Positions 9,356 through 20,369 of a stretch of DNA of 64,000 nt are shown in pieces (position 1 is the first letter of the stretch; every line of letters begins with the position of its first letter). The position numbers were made by a program, and so were the translations under genes. The DNA lies in the NCBI RefSeq assembly GCF_030269445.1, contig NZ_BSTJ01000006.1:315204-379203 (forward strand). Reading direction: 5' to 3'. Under the pieces are notes generated by a model, which searched no databases, had not been told where the DNA came from, and saw nothing but the letters and a program-made list of their open reading frames with translations. The DNA comes from Actinoallomurus iriomotensis (lineage in GTDB: Bacteria > Actinomycetota > Actinomycetes > Streptosporangiales > Streptosporangiaceae).

Positions 9356-9374
9356 TTAGGTAAGGCTCCCCTAA
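9356..9374 (-). promoter_or_regulatory. IdeR/DtxR-type iron box
   Basis: The 19-bp TTAGGTAAGGCTCCCCTAA matches the interrupted palindrome TTAGGTTAGGCTAACCTAA at 16 of 19 positions, including both TTAGG/CCTAA ends. It is centred about 35 bp upstream of the bfd ATG and 130 bp upstream of glgX. Position and direction point to bfd-bfr as the target. Binding is predicted, not shown. Confidence 0.8.
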
Positions 9375-9495
9375 GCTAACGCACGATCCGGGGTTTTGGC
9401 CAATGTTCGCTGGTCAGGAGCGATGTAGCGTACGTCACAAGTGCGTTCCTCCAGATACGTGTGAGTCGATCACCTGGGGGAAATTGACCGATGTG

Positions 9496-11569
<2,074 letters not shown>

Positions 11570-11577
<8 letters not shown>

Positions 11578-13852
11578 GGCGCCGACCGCGACGTACCGGT
11601 TGCAGCTCAGGAAGGGATTCGGGTTCGCCGAGGCGGGGGAGCTGGCCGGCTATCTGGCCGCTCTCGGCGTCTCCCACGTGTACCTGTCGCCGATCCTGCA
11701 GGCCACCCCCGGCTCGGCGCACGGCTACGACGTGGTCGACCACTCCCGCATCGCCGACGACCTGGGCGGCGAGGAGGCGTTCCGCGAGATGGCCGCGCGC
11801 CTGCGCGAGCACGGGCTGGGCATCGTGATCGACCTGGTGCCCAACCACATGGCCATCCCGGCGCCGGAGACGCTCAACCCGGCGTTCTGGGACGTCCTGT
11901 GCCACGGACCGGACTCGCCGTACGCGCGGTGGTTCGACATCGACTGGTCCGAAGGGGCGGTCGTGGTGCCGGTGCTGGGCTCGCCGGAGGACGAGCCCGA
12001 GATGGACGGCGACGTCGTCCGCTACCACGAGCACGTCTACCCGCGCGGCGGCCGCTACCGCCTCGGGTACTGGCGCGACACGGAGCCGAACTACCGGCGC
12101 TTCTTCGACATCTCCACGCTCATCGGGCTGCGCCCGGAGGACCCGGAGGTCTTCGACCGCACGCACGCGCTGCCGCTGCGACTGGTGCGCAAGGGGCTGG
12201 TCGACGGCCTGCGCATCGACCATCCGGACGGCCTCGCCGACCCGCGCGGCTACCTTCGCCGGCTCTCCGGCCGGGCGAGGCCCGGCACGTGGATCGTCGC
12301 CGAGAAGATCCTCACCGGCGGCGAACGGCTCCCCGAGGACTGGCCGTGCGCGGGCACCACCGGGTACGACGCTCTCGGCATGATCGGCGGGGTGTTCAAC
12401 GACCCGGCGGGCGACGGGCCGCTGACCGATGCGTACACCACCCTCACCGGCGGCCGCCGCGACTTCGAGGCGGTGGAGCGGGAGGCCCGCCGGTACGCGG
12501 CCGAGCGCATGCTGGTGCCCGAGGTCGACCGGCTCGCCGGCCTGCTCGCGAAGATCCTGCCCGACGACGACCCGGAGGCCCTGCGCCAGGCGCTCGTCGA
12601 GCTGCTCGTCGCGATGCCCGTCTACCGCACGTACGTGGTGCCGGGCGAGGAGCCGTCGGCCCGCGACCTGGAGATCGTCGCCCAGGCCGCCGCCGGAGCG
12701 CGCGCCGCGCTGCCGGACGGTGAGCTGCTCGACCGGGTGGTGCCGCTGCTGCTCGGCCTGACCGGCCGCGACGCGCTGCGCGACGAGTTCGTCGTCCGGT
12801 TCCAGCAGACGTCCGCGCCGATGATGGCCAAGGGTGTGGAGGACACGGCGTTCTACCGCTGGTCCCGGCTCGCGGCGCTGAACGAGGTCGGCGGGGACCC
12901 GGTGCGGTTCTCGGTGTCGCCCGAGGAGTTCCACGCGTACTGCGCGGGGATCGCCGCCGAGCGGCCCGGCACGATGACCACGCTGTCGACGCACGACACC
13001 AAGCGGCAGGAGGACGTGCGCGCGCGGCTGGCCGTGCTCAGCGAACTGCCCGGCGACTGGATCGAGGCGGTCCAGAGGTGGCACGCCCGCGCGCCCGACA
13101 GCCCCCTCGACCCCGACCTGGACTACCTGATGTGGCAGACGATCGTGGGCGCGTGGCCGCTGTCCGGGCAGCGGCTCAAGGAGTACCTGACCAAGGCCAT
13201 GCGGGAGGCCAAGACGCGCACGTCCTGGGTGAACGGCGACGCCGCGTACGAGGAGGCGGTGCTCGCCCACGTGGACGCCGTGCTCGCCGACCCGGAGCTG
13301 GCCGACGACATCGAGGGGTTCGTGGCGCTGCTCGCCCCGTACGCGCGGGCGAACTCCCTCGCCCAGAAGCTCGTGCAGCTCACCATGCCGGGCGTGCCCG
13401 ACGTCTACCAGGGCTGCGAACTCGCCGGGCTGTCCCTGGTCGACCCCGACAACCGGCGGCCGGTGGACTACGTGCGCCGGCGCGAGCTGCTCGCCGACCT
13501 GGACGCCGGGACGGTGCCGGCCGACCTCGGCGGGGAGAAGCTGCTCGTCACCTCGCGCGCCCTGCGCCTGCGGGACGAGCATCCCGAGTGGTTCTCCGGC
13601 GGTTACGAGCCGCTCGCCGCCGACGGCCCGGCGGCCGAGCACGTCCTGGCGTTCCGCCGCGGCGGCGTGACCACGGTGGTGACCCGGCTGCCCGCCGGTC
13701 TCGACGCCCGCGGCGGCTGGGACGACACGCATCTGCCGCTGCCGGGCGGTCCCTGGCGCGACCTGCTCACCGGCCAGTCGTACGTCTCGCCGGTGCCGCT
13801 CACCGGCCTGCTCGGCATGCTCCCCGTCGCACTACTGATCGAGGCTGAATGA
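11570..13852 (+). CDS. treY: Malto-oligosyltrehalose synthase
   Basis: A 760-residue GH13 enzyme that converts the reducing-end alpha-1,4 bond of maltodextrins to the alpha,alpha-1,1 bond of trehalose. The start reads TATYRLQLRKGFGFAEAGEL, the usual opening. The family nucleophile region is DGLRIDHPDGLADP and the acid is in WIVAEKIL. A TreY-specific large insertion follows, then FYRWSRLAALNEVGG. The GTG at 11570 overlaps the glgX stop, and the gene ends in the ATGA that starts treZ. Length and motif order are normal, and no break is seen. Confidence 0.96.
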
Positions 13853-15552
13853 GATACGACGTCTGGGCACCGGACGCCGCGAACGTCGAGGTGGAGGCCG
13901 GTGGGCGCCGCCATGCCATGGCTCCCTCACCCGTACGGCGGGGCTGGTGGACCGCCGAGGCCGAGGGCGAGGACTACGGGTTCGTGATCGACGGGAGGGG
14001 GCCCTTCCCCGATCCGAGATCGCCCTGGCAGCCGGACGGGGTGCACGGTCTCAGCCGGGCCTACGACCACGGCGCGTTCGCCTGGACCGACGGCGCGTGG
14101 CGCGGACGGCCGCTCGCCGGCGGCGTCCTGTACGAGCTGCACGTCGGAACCTTCACGCCGGACGGCACGTTCGACGCCGCCGTCGAGCGCCTGGACCACC
14201 TGGTCGCGCTGGGCGTCGACGCCGTGGAGCTGATGCCGGTCGCGGCCTTCCCGGGCCGGCACGGCTGGGGGTACGACGGCGTGCACCTGTGGGCCGTGCA
14301 CGACCCGTACGGCGGGCCGGACGGGCTCAAGCGCTTCGTCGACGCCTGCCACGCGCGCGGCCTGGCGGTCGTCCTCGACGTCGTCTACAACCACCTCGGG
14401 CCCAGCGGCAACTACCTGGGCGAGTACGGCCCGTACTTCACCGACGACCACCGGACGCCCTGGGGTCCGGCGGTCAACCTCGACCGGGCCGGGTCCGACG
14501 AGGTGCGCGCGTTCATCGTCGAGAACGCCTTGATGTGGCTGCGCGACCACCACCTGGACGGGCTGCGGCTCGACGCCGTGCACGCGCTGAGCGACGAACG
14601 CGCCGTGCACATCCTGGAGGAGCTGACCGTCGCGGTGGACGGGCTGCGGGCCGCGACGGGCCGGGAGCTGTTCGTGGTCGCCGAGTCCGACCTGGGCGAC
14701 CCGCGGCTGGTCACCTCGCGCGAGGCCGGCGGGTACGGCCTGGACGCCCAGTGGAACGACGACTTCCACCACGCCCTGCACTCGGTGCTCACCGGCGAGC
14801 GGCAGGGCTATTACCGCGACTTCGGCTCGATGGGCGCCCTCGCCAAGACACTGCGGGGCGCGTTCTTCCACGACGGCACGTGGTCGACCTTCCGCGGCCG
14901 CTCCCACGGCCGGCCGGTCGACCGGCTGCGCACCCCCGGCCACCGGTTCGCCGCGTTCCTGCAGAACCACGACCAGGTCGGCAACCGTGCCACCGGCGAC
15001 CGGATCTCCGCGACGCTGTCGCCGGGGCTGCTCAAGGTCGGCGCCGGACTGCTGCTGACCTCGCCGTTCACGCCGATGCTGTTCATGGGGGAGGAGTGGG
15101 GCGCCACCACGCCGTGGCGTTTCTTCACCGACCATCAGGAGCCGGAGCTGGCCCGCGCGGTGAGCGAGGGGCGGCGGCGCGAGTTCGCCACGCACGGATG
15201 GGCGTCGGAGGACGTGCCCGACCCGCAGGACCCCGAGACGTACCGCCGCTCCGTGCTGGACTGGACGGAGCCGTCGCGGCCGGAACACCGCGAGCTGCTG
15301 GACTGGCACCGCGACCTGATCGCGCTGCGCCGTTCCTGCCCGGAGCTGACCGACGCGCGGCTGACCGAGATCGACGTGGAGCACGACGAGTCGTGGATCG
15401 TCGTGTACCGGGGATCGGTGCGGGTCGCCGCCAACCTGGGCGCGGATCCGGTACGGCTGCCGGACGGCGAGCTGCTCCTCGCCTCCGCGCCCGGCATCCG
15501 CCCCGGCGGCGAGCTGCCCGGTGAGTCCCTGGCGATCCTGCGGATGGTGTGA
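13849..15552 (+). CDS. treZ: Malto-oligosyltrehalose trehalohydrolase
   Basis: A 567-residue GH13 hydrolase that cuts trehalose from the maltooligosyl-trehalose made by TreY. It has an N-terminal beta-domain (RYDVWAPDAANVEVEAGG), then the barrel with WGYDGVHLWAVHDPYGG, the nucleophile in DGLRLDAVHAL, the acid in VVAESDLGDPRL, and QNHDQVGNRATGDR. The ATG overlaps the treY stop as ATGA. With glgX and treY it completes the TreXYZ route, used for trehalose as a stress protectant and, in some actinobacteria, for cell-envelope trehalose. No OtsA or OtsB gene lies in the window. Confidence 0.96.
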   Translation: MRYDVWAPDAANVEVEAGGRRHAMAPSPVRRGWWTAEAEGEDYGFVIDGRGPFPDPRSPWQPDGVHGLSRAYDHGAFAWTDGAWRGRPLAGGVLYELHVGTFTPDGTFDAAVERLDHLVALGVDAVELMPVAAFPGRHGWGYDGVHLWAVHDPYGGPDGLKRFVDACHARGLAVVLDVVYNHLGPSGNYLGEYGPYFTDDHRTPWGPAVNLDRAGSDEVRAFIVENALMWLRDHHLDGLRLDAVHALSDERAVHILEELTVAVDGLRAATGRELFVVAESDLGDPRLVTSREAGGYGLDAQWNDDFHHALHSVLTGERQGYYRDFGSMGALAKTLRGAFFHDGTWSTFRGRSHGRPVDRLRTPGHRFAAFLQNHDQVGNRATGDRISATLSPGLLKVGAGLLLTSPFTPMLFMGEEWGATTPWRFFTDHQEPELARAVSEGRRREFATHGWASEDVPDPQDPETYRRSVLDWTEPSRPEHRELLDWHRDLIALRRSCPELTDARLTEIDVEHDESWIVVYRGSVRVAANLGADPVRLPDGELLLASAPGIRPGGELPGESLAILRMV

Positions 15553-15582
15553 GCCGGGCCGGGAAACCGCTTGACTGTCTCT

Positions 15583-16047
15583 ATGAGCGAGAAAAATCCC
15601 GGTGCTCTCCTGTCCGAACACCTCGGTCTCGTCGAGGCACCGGTCGACCGCGTCCGCGCGGTGGTGCTCAACGTGCCCACCGGGGAGCTCTCCGGCCCGG
15701 ACGCGCCGGTCGTCCTCGGCCCCGGGCGGACCGTCACCGTGTCCGGCGGGCCGACGACGTTCACCGCCGATGCCGGGACGCCCATCGTGATCGACGTCGA
15801 CCGCGAGGCCGGGTGGGTCCAGGCGCACGGGGAGTGGTGGTGGTGCGTACGGCTCCAGGTCGAACCACACCCGGACGGCGCGCTGGTCCGGCGGAGCGCC
15901 TACAACCGCGCGACCGGAGCGGCCGGACGCCTGGTGCCGTACACCGTCGGCCGGGGACACCGGCGGCAGGGCCACGCGGCGCTGCTCGGCCTCCTCGACG
16001 ACCTGGGCTCGCGGCTCGGCTGCGACACCCGCCTCCTGCCCGAGTGA
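15583..16047 (+). CDS. Conserved hypothetical protein, possibly SRPBCC-like
   Basis: About 154 residues and not firmly recognised. The pattern of beta-strands (VRAVVLNVPTGELSG, TPIVIDVDREAGWVQAHG, WWWCVRLQVEPHPDG) with a C-terminal helix (AALLGLLDDLGSRLGC) resembles the SRPBCC/START-like hydrophobic-pocket fold, but no decisive motif is visible. The tryptophan run WWWC is notable. The ATG at 15583 is chosen because the sequence becomes protein-like there; a TTG at 15571 is the alternative. It lies 30 bp after treZ on the same strand and could be read with it. No function is assigned. Confidence 0.65.
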   Translation: MSEKNPGALLSEHLGLVEAPVDRVRAVVLNVPTGELSGPDAPVVLGPGRTVTVSGGPTTFTADAGTPIVIDVDREAGWVQAHGEWWWCVRLQVEPHPDGALVRRSAYNRATGAAGRLVPYTVGRGHRRQGHAALLGLLDDLGSRLGCDTRLLPE

Positions 16048-16050
16048 CGC

Positions 16051-17022
16051 TCAGGCCCGGGTGAGCCGCTCGTCGCCTTCGGGGTGGAACGTGCGGCGGT
16101 AGGCGATCGGTGACACGCCCAGGGTCGCGTGCAGGTGCTGGCGCAGTGACACGGCCGTGCCGAACCCGGCCAGCCGCGCGATCCGATCGACCGGCAGGTC
16201 GCTGGTCTCCAGCAGGTGCCGGGCCCGGTCGATCCGCTGGCGGGTGAGCCAGCGGCCCGGGCTCATGCCGACCTCCTCGCGGAACCGCCGGCTGAGCGTG
16301 CGCACGCTCATCCCCGCCTGCTCCGCCAGGTCGGCCAGCGACAGCGGCAGGTCCAGGCGTTCCAGCGCCCAGGCGCGGACCGGCGCGGTGCCCGCGTCGT
16401 ACGGCTCGGGGACCGGACGTTCGATGTACTGCGCCTGGCCGCCGTCGCGCCACGGGGGCACCACACAGCGGCGCGCCGCGCGGTTGGCCACCTCGCTGCC
16501 GTGGTCGCGGCGTACGACGTGGAGGCACAGGTCGACGCCTGCCGCGGCTCCGGCGGAGGTGAGCAGGTCGCCGTCGTCCACGAACAGCACGTCGGGGTCC
16601 AGCCGGACGTGCGGGAACATCCGCCGGAACCGGTCGGCCTCGCCCCAGTGGGTGGTCGCGGGGCGTCCGTCGAGCAGACCGGCCGTGGCGAGCACGAACG
16701 AGCCGGTGCAGATCGACATGATCCGCGTGCCCGGCCGTACGCCGTCGAGGGCGGTCCCGAGGGCCGCCTGGTCGTACGCGCCCCTGAACGGGGGGATCGC
16801 GATCGTGTCGGCGCCGGCCAGCGCCGAGGCGTCGTGGTCGACGACGATGGCGAAGTCGGCGGCGGTACGCACCGGGCGGCCGTCCAGCGTGCAGGTGAGC
16901 ACCTCGTACAACGGTTCGTCCGCGGGGCCGCGGGCGGCGCCGAAGATGCGGCCGGGGATGCCCAGCTCGAACGGGATCACGCCGTCCAGCGCGAGGACGA
17001 CCACGCGATGGGGTGCGCTCAT
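16051..17022 (-). CDS. GlxA family transcriptional regulator (DJ-1/PfpI + AraC)
   Basis: A 323-residue two-domain regulator. Residues about 5-180 form a DJ-1/PfpI-like (class I amidotransferase-like) domain, with SICTGSFVLATAGLLDG around the nucleophile-elbow cysteine. Residues about 220-315 form an AraC-type double helix-turn-helix (LSLADLAEQAGMSVRTLSRR, then IARLAGFGTAVSLRQH). Such proteins usually activate a divergent gene in response to an unidentified small molecule. Here the divergent neighbour, 89 bp away, is an NADP-dependent oxidoreductase, which is the likely target. The start ATG matches the usual MxxPHRVVVLALDG opening. Confidence 0.9.
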   Translation of the reverse strand: MSAPHRVVVLALDGVIPFELGIPGRIFGAARGPADEPLYEVLTCTLDGRPVRTAADFAIVVDHDASALAGADTIAIPPFRGAYDQAALGTALDGVRPGTRIMSICTGSFVLATAGLLDGRPATTHWGEADRFRRMFPHVRLDPDVLFVDDGDLLTSAGAAAGVDLCLHVVRRDHGSEVANRAARRCVVPPWRDGGQAQYIERPVPEPYDAGTAPVRAWALERLDLPLSLADLAEQAGMSVRTLSRRFREEVGMSPGRWLTRQRIDRARHLLETSDLPVDRIARLAGFGTAVSLRQHLHATLGVSPIAYRRTFHPEGDERLTRA

Positions 17023-17111
17023 GACCAGATACTTTCACACGATGGCAATCAGGCCACTTCCCGGGGAGGGCGGCCCTGGCGTTGGCTGGGGGCCTACCGA
17101 GGAGGAACATC

Positions 17112-18050
17112 ATGGCTACCATGCGCGCCGTCAGCCAGGACACGCTGGGCGGTCCGGAGGTACTGAAGATCGTTGACGTCGAGCGGCCGGAGCCGGGGCC
17201 GGTGGAGATTCTCGTGCGCGTGCACGCGGCCGGGGTGAATCCGACCGACTGGAAGTCGCGGGCGACCGGTGGGCTGGTCGGCCACGAGCCGCCGTTCACC
17301 CTCGGCTTCGACGTGTCGGGCGTGGTCGAGGCGGTCGGCTTCGGCGTCACGCTCTACCGGCCCGGCGACGAGGTCTTCGGCATGCCGCGCTTCCCGCACC
17401 TCGCCGGGGCGTACGCCGAGTACGTCACCGCGCCGTCCCGCCACTTCACCCGCAAACCGGCCTCGATCGACCACGTCCAGGCGGCGGCGCTCCCGCTGGC
17501 GGCGCTCACGGCCTGGCAGGGCCTGGTGGACACCGCGGGCCTTCGCGCGGGGCAGCGGGTGCTGATCCACGCCGCCGGCGGCGGGGTCGGCCACCTGGCG
17601 GTGCAGATCGCCAAGGCGCGCGGCGCGCACGTCATCGGCACCGCCCGTACGGCCAAGCACGAGCTGATCCGCTCTCTGGGCGCGGACGAGGTGATCGACT
17701 ACACCGAGGTGGACTTCGCCTCGGCGGTCCGCGAGGTGGACGTCGTGCTGGACCCGATCGGCGGCGACTACGGCCTCCGCTCGCTGCGGACCCTGCGCGA
17801 CGGCGGAGTGCTCGTGTCCATCCTGCCGGTCGGCGAGGAACTGCGGGCCGCCGCGGCCGAGCGCGGCATCGCGGCGGACTTCACCCTGGTCGAGCCGGAC
17901 TACGCGGGGATGAAGGAGATCGCCGCGCTGGTCGAGGCCGGCCGGCTGCACGCCGAGATCGACAGCGTGTTCCCGCTGGAAGAGGCGGCCAAGGCGCACG
18001 AGCTGGGCGAGCGCGGCCGTACCACCGGCAAGATCGTGCTGACCGTCTGA
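17112..18050 (+). CDS. NADP-dependent quinone oxidoreductase-like dehydrogenase
   Basis: A 312-residue medium-chain dehydrogenase of the zinc-less quinone-reductase class. A GroES-like N-terminus (HAAGVNPTDWKSR) is followed by a cofactor-binding Rossmann domain with HAAGGGVGHLAVQIAKARG. No zinc-ligand cysteine cluster is present. It probably reduces quinones or enones with NADPH; the substrate is unknown. The ATG at 17112 has GGAGG six bases upstream, so it is preferred to the longer frame. It is divergent from the GlxA-like regulator, which is the likely controller. Confidence 0.87.
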   Translation: MATMRAVSQDTLGGPEVLKIVDVERPEPGPVEILVRVHAAGVNPTDWKSRATGGLVGHEPPFTLGFDVSGVVEAVGFGVTLYRPGDEVFGMPRFPHLAGAYAEYVTAPSRHFTRKPASIDHVQAAALPLAALTAWQGLVDTAGLRAGQRVLIHAAGGGVGHLAVQIAKARGAHVIGTARTAKHELIRSLGADEVIDYTEVDFASAVREVDVVLDPIGGDYGLRSLRTLRDGGVLVSILPVGEELRAAAAERGIAADFTLVEPDYAGMKEIAALVEAGRLHAEIDSVFPLEEAAKAHELGERGRTTGKIVLTV

Positions 18051-18166
18051 TGGTGCTGCATCGCCCTGGATGATCACATACTGGTAAAGGATCAACGACG
18101 GGGTAACCGGACACTCGGCCACGGACGTCTCTTGTAGCGCAGCAGGTCACGTAACAGGAGATATCC

Positions 18167-18628
18167 GTGTCCAGTAAGAATGCGGGGCGTCGCCCCGTGA
18201 TCCGGTCCCTCGTCGCCGTCGCGGCCTTCACCGCCGTCCTGGCCGGGCTCACCGGATGCGGAGGCGGGCGCCCCTCGGCCGGCGTCTCGCCGGGCGAGGT
18301 CCCCGCCGAGGACGCCCCGGCGGCCGCGGACGCCGGTGCCGGGGCGCCCCACCGCTGGTGCGACGACACGGAGTGGCTGGCCCCGGCCGCCGAGATGTAC
18401 GTGTCGGTCTACCGGAAGAAGCGACGCCCGATCACCGCGGACACCATCGACGCCGACCTGGCCGACCAGGGCCGGCTGTGGAAGGCCTACCGCCGCCTGG
18501 CCGACAGGGGCGTGTCGGCGGACGTCCACGAGCTGCGGGAGTTCCTCGTGTCGGTCGCCGCCGCCGAGGACGCCGGCACCGACCCCGGAGGCTACGCCCG
18601 CCACATCGTGGCCGTCTGCGACAGCTGA
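18167..18628 (+). CDS. Small lipoprotein, unknown function
   Basis: A 153-residue exported lipoprotein. Two arginines (GRRPVIRS) precede a hydrophobic segment and a lipobox ending LAGLTGC, so the mature protein begins at about Cys-29 and is anchored in the outer leaflet of the membrane. A low-complexity Ala/Pro/Glu linker follows. The remaining 100 residues are helical and contain two cysteines (RWCDD and VAVCDS) that could form a disulphide. The GTG start has AGGAGA upstream at good spacing. It stands just before a WXG-motif protein on the same strand. Not recognised beyond this. Confidence 0.78.
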   Translation: MSSKNAGRRPVIRSLVAVAAFTAVLAGLTGCGGGRPSAGVSPGEVPAEDAPAAADAGAGAPHRWCDDTEWLAPAAEMYVSVYRKKRRPITADTIDADLADQGRLWKAYRRLADRGVSADVHELREFLVSVAAAEDAGTDPGGYARHIVAVCDS

Positions 18629-18744
18629 CGGCCGCATTTCACATCTTCCTGAAGTGGTTGGCCGCCGGGGCGGACGGGCGGTAGGTGTTGGGGGACGCCC
18701 GTCCAGGGGTCACGACCGCGCGGTCGAGCGAAAGGATGCGGGTG

Positions 18745-19845
18745 GTGTCCTCCGAGCTGAGTGTCGACCACGTCCAGGTACGGAACGCGGTCATGCGCAT
18801 GGACGACGTGGCCGGCACGCTGGACTCGCTGCGGCGGCTGGTCGACCAGAGCGACATCCCGCATCTCGCCTTCGGTCTGGTCGGCGAGGGCGCCCGGCAC
18901 AATTACACGGTCTCCCGTGCGGACGAGCTGGACAACCTGGCCGCCGGCATCGACAAGGCGCAGACCTATGCCGACAACCTCCACAAGTCCGCGGACCTCT
19001 ACCTGGGCGTCGAGGACACCAACGTCCGGGCGGTGCTCTACGACATCGGCTGGATCCCCGACTCCCATGGCGCCTACAAACCACGGCCGCCGACGCCCCC
19101 CGCCACGACGTCTCCCGCACCGAAGATCAGCTCGCCGGCGGACCTGATGGCCGTGCCGGCCAGCGCGGCGGTGGGAGGCTCCGGCGCGCTGGTGGTCGCC
19201 GCACTGGGAACGGCGACCGCGGCGAACCTGAAGGCAAGCGCCGGGATGTCGGCCCTGACGATCGGCGCGGCGCTCGCCTGGGGGGCCGTGGTCTGGTCGG
19301 ACGACGGTTCCATCGACCGGGCCCTGCAGAACTGGGACCAGGTGGCCAGGGAGGCGCGCGCGCTCTTCGGCTCCGACGTGAACGGGGTGCGACAGGCGCT
19401 CCAGGCGTCCTGGCAGGGCATCGCCGCGAACTCCGCGGACGGCAGGATGCTGGAGTTCGTCATCGCGGGAATGGCACTGGCCGACCGGGCCGAGCGCCGG
19501 GTCGAGACGCTGCGCGACATGATCAGCCAAATGATCACGATTCACAGGCTCGCGCTGGTGATCTCCATGCTCATGGTCGTGGCGAGCGTCTTCGCGTTCT
19601 GGACGGCCGGCGCGTCACTCGCCGCGGCCGCGACGTACGCCCAGACGCTGGTCTGGGTGGTCACCGTCATCGAGGGGCTGTTCCTGTCCTGGGGCATGGT
19701 CGCGATGTGGGGGGACTCCGAGGAGGGCTTCGCCCTGAAGGGCACCGACAACGGCTCCGCCGCCCAGGCGGTGTCGGTGCTGACTCCGCCCGGGCACAGC
19801 CGGAACAAGAAGCCCCAGAAGGCCCCGCCACCGTTCAGCTTCTGA
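18745..19845 (+). CDS. WXG-motif membrane protein (ESX/type VII-like)
   Basis: About 366 residues. The N-terminal 90 residues form two helices (VQVRNAVMRMDDVAGTLDSL, then AAGIDKAQTYADNLHKSADL), like ESX secretion-associated proteins. A Pro/Thr linker and two hydrophobic stretches follow. A second helical hairpin contains SWQGIAANS, a WXG turn, and the last part has two membrane segments (LVISMLMVVASVFAFWTAG and TLVWVVTVIEGLFLSWGMV). No ESX ATPase gene is in the window. Start is uncertain: GTG at 18745 is eight bases from AGGA, and GTG 18742 and ATG 18736 are alternatives. It could be a polymorphic-toxin-like or ESX substrate scaffold; that is inference. Confidence 0.72.
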   Translation: MSSELSVDHVQVRNAVMRMDDVAGTLDSLRRLVDQSDIPHLAFGLVGEGARHNYTVSRADELDNLAAGIDKAQTYADNLHKSADLYLGVEDTNVRAVLYDIGWIPDSHGAYKPRPPTPPATTSPAPKISSPADLMAVPASAAVGGSGALVVAALGTATAANLKASAGMSALTIGAALAWGAVVWSDDGSIDRALQNWDQVAREARALFGSDVNGVRQALQASWQGIAANSADGRMLEFVIAGMALADRAERRVETLRDMISQMITIHRLALVISMLMVVASVFAFWTAGASLAAAATYAQTLVWVVTVIEGLFLSWGMVAMWGDSEEGFALKGTDNGSAAQAVSVLTPPGHSRNKKPQKAPPPFSF

Positions 19846-20006
19846 GTGTCGGTTTTCGGCATCTGTGCACCGTGTGGCCGTTTGATGGCTATTTTGGTGA
19901 GCAGTCCCTGGTAGCCTCGCGCTTCGCGTGTGCCGTGCCGTGGATGCGGGTCGCCGTGGATGCCGGCCCCCCACTTCCTGCCGGATGCCCCCATCGAGGA
20001 GAGACC

Positions 20007-20195
20007 GTGTCCCACGGGTTGTTCGAGGTCCCTGTCGTCATGCTGGCGCAGAGCGCGATGTTCACCGCCGACATCCGGCCGTTCGTCGGCATCGTCGCCG
20101 CCGTCCTGGCCGCCATCCTGGCGGGCCACGCGAGCTGGCACGTCACGGACCGCATCGTCACCAGGCTCAAGCGCACCGATCACGACGAGTTCTGA
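20007..20195 (+). CDS. Small single-span membrane protein
   Basis: A 62-residue frame starting with GTG behind a clear AGGAGA. One hydrophobic helix (IRPFVGIVAAVLAAILAGH) is followed by a basic/acidic cytoplasmic-looking tail (DRIVTRLKRTDHDEF). The ribosome site, the compact composition and the position 160 bp after the WXG gene on the same strand support a real gene. It may belong to the same group as the lipoprotein and WXG protein. Not recognised as a named family. Confidence 0.6.
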   Translation: MSHGLFEVPVVMLAQSAMFTADIRPFVGIVAAVLAAILAGHASWHVTDRIVTRLKRTDHDEF

Positions 20196-20318
20196 ACCCG
20201 CCCCGTACGAGCGGCAGGCCGAGGACGACGAGCAGTGTGGCCGGCAGGCCGAGGTGGGTAGGCGACGTCACCGGTACGGGTACCCGGCCCAGCGGAATTC
20301 TCCGGCCCGGACATGCGT

Positions 20319-20351
20319 CGCCCCTCGGTCCGATGGTCGTTCCGAGGGGCG
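20319..20351. terminator. Stem-loop between convergent genes
   Basis: Perfect 10-bp arms CGCCCCTCGG and CCGAGGGGCG surround a 13-nt loop. It sits 18 bp past the acyl-CoA dehydrogenase stop on the minus strand and 124 bp past the small membrane gene on the plus strand. No U-tract follows, which is usual for actinobacterial hairpin terminators. It may serve both directions. Confidence 0.7.
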
Positions 20352-20369
20352 AGAGTGCAGGTCACGGGG

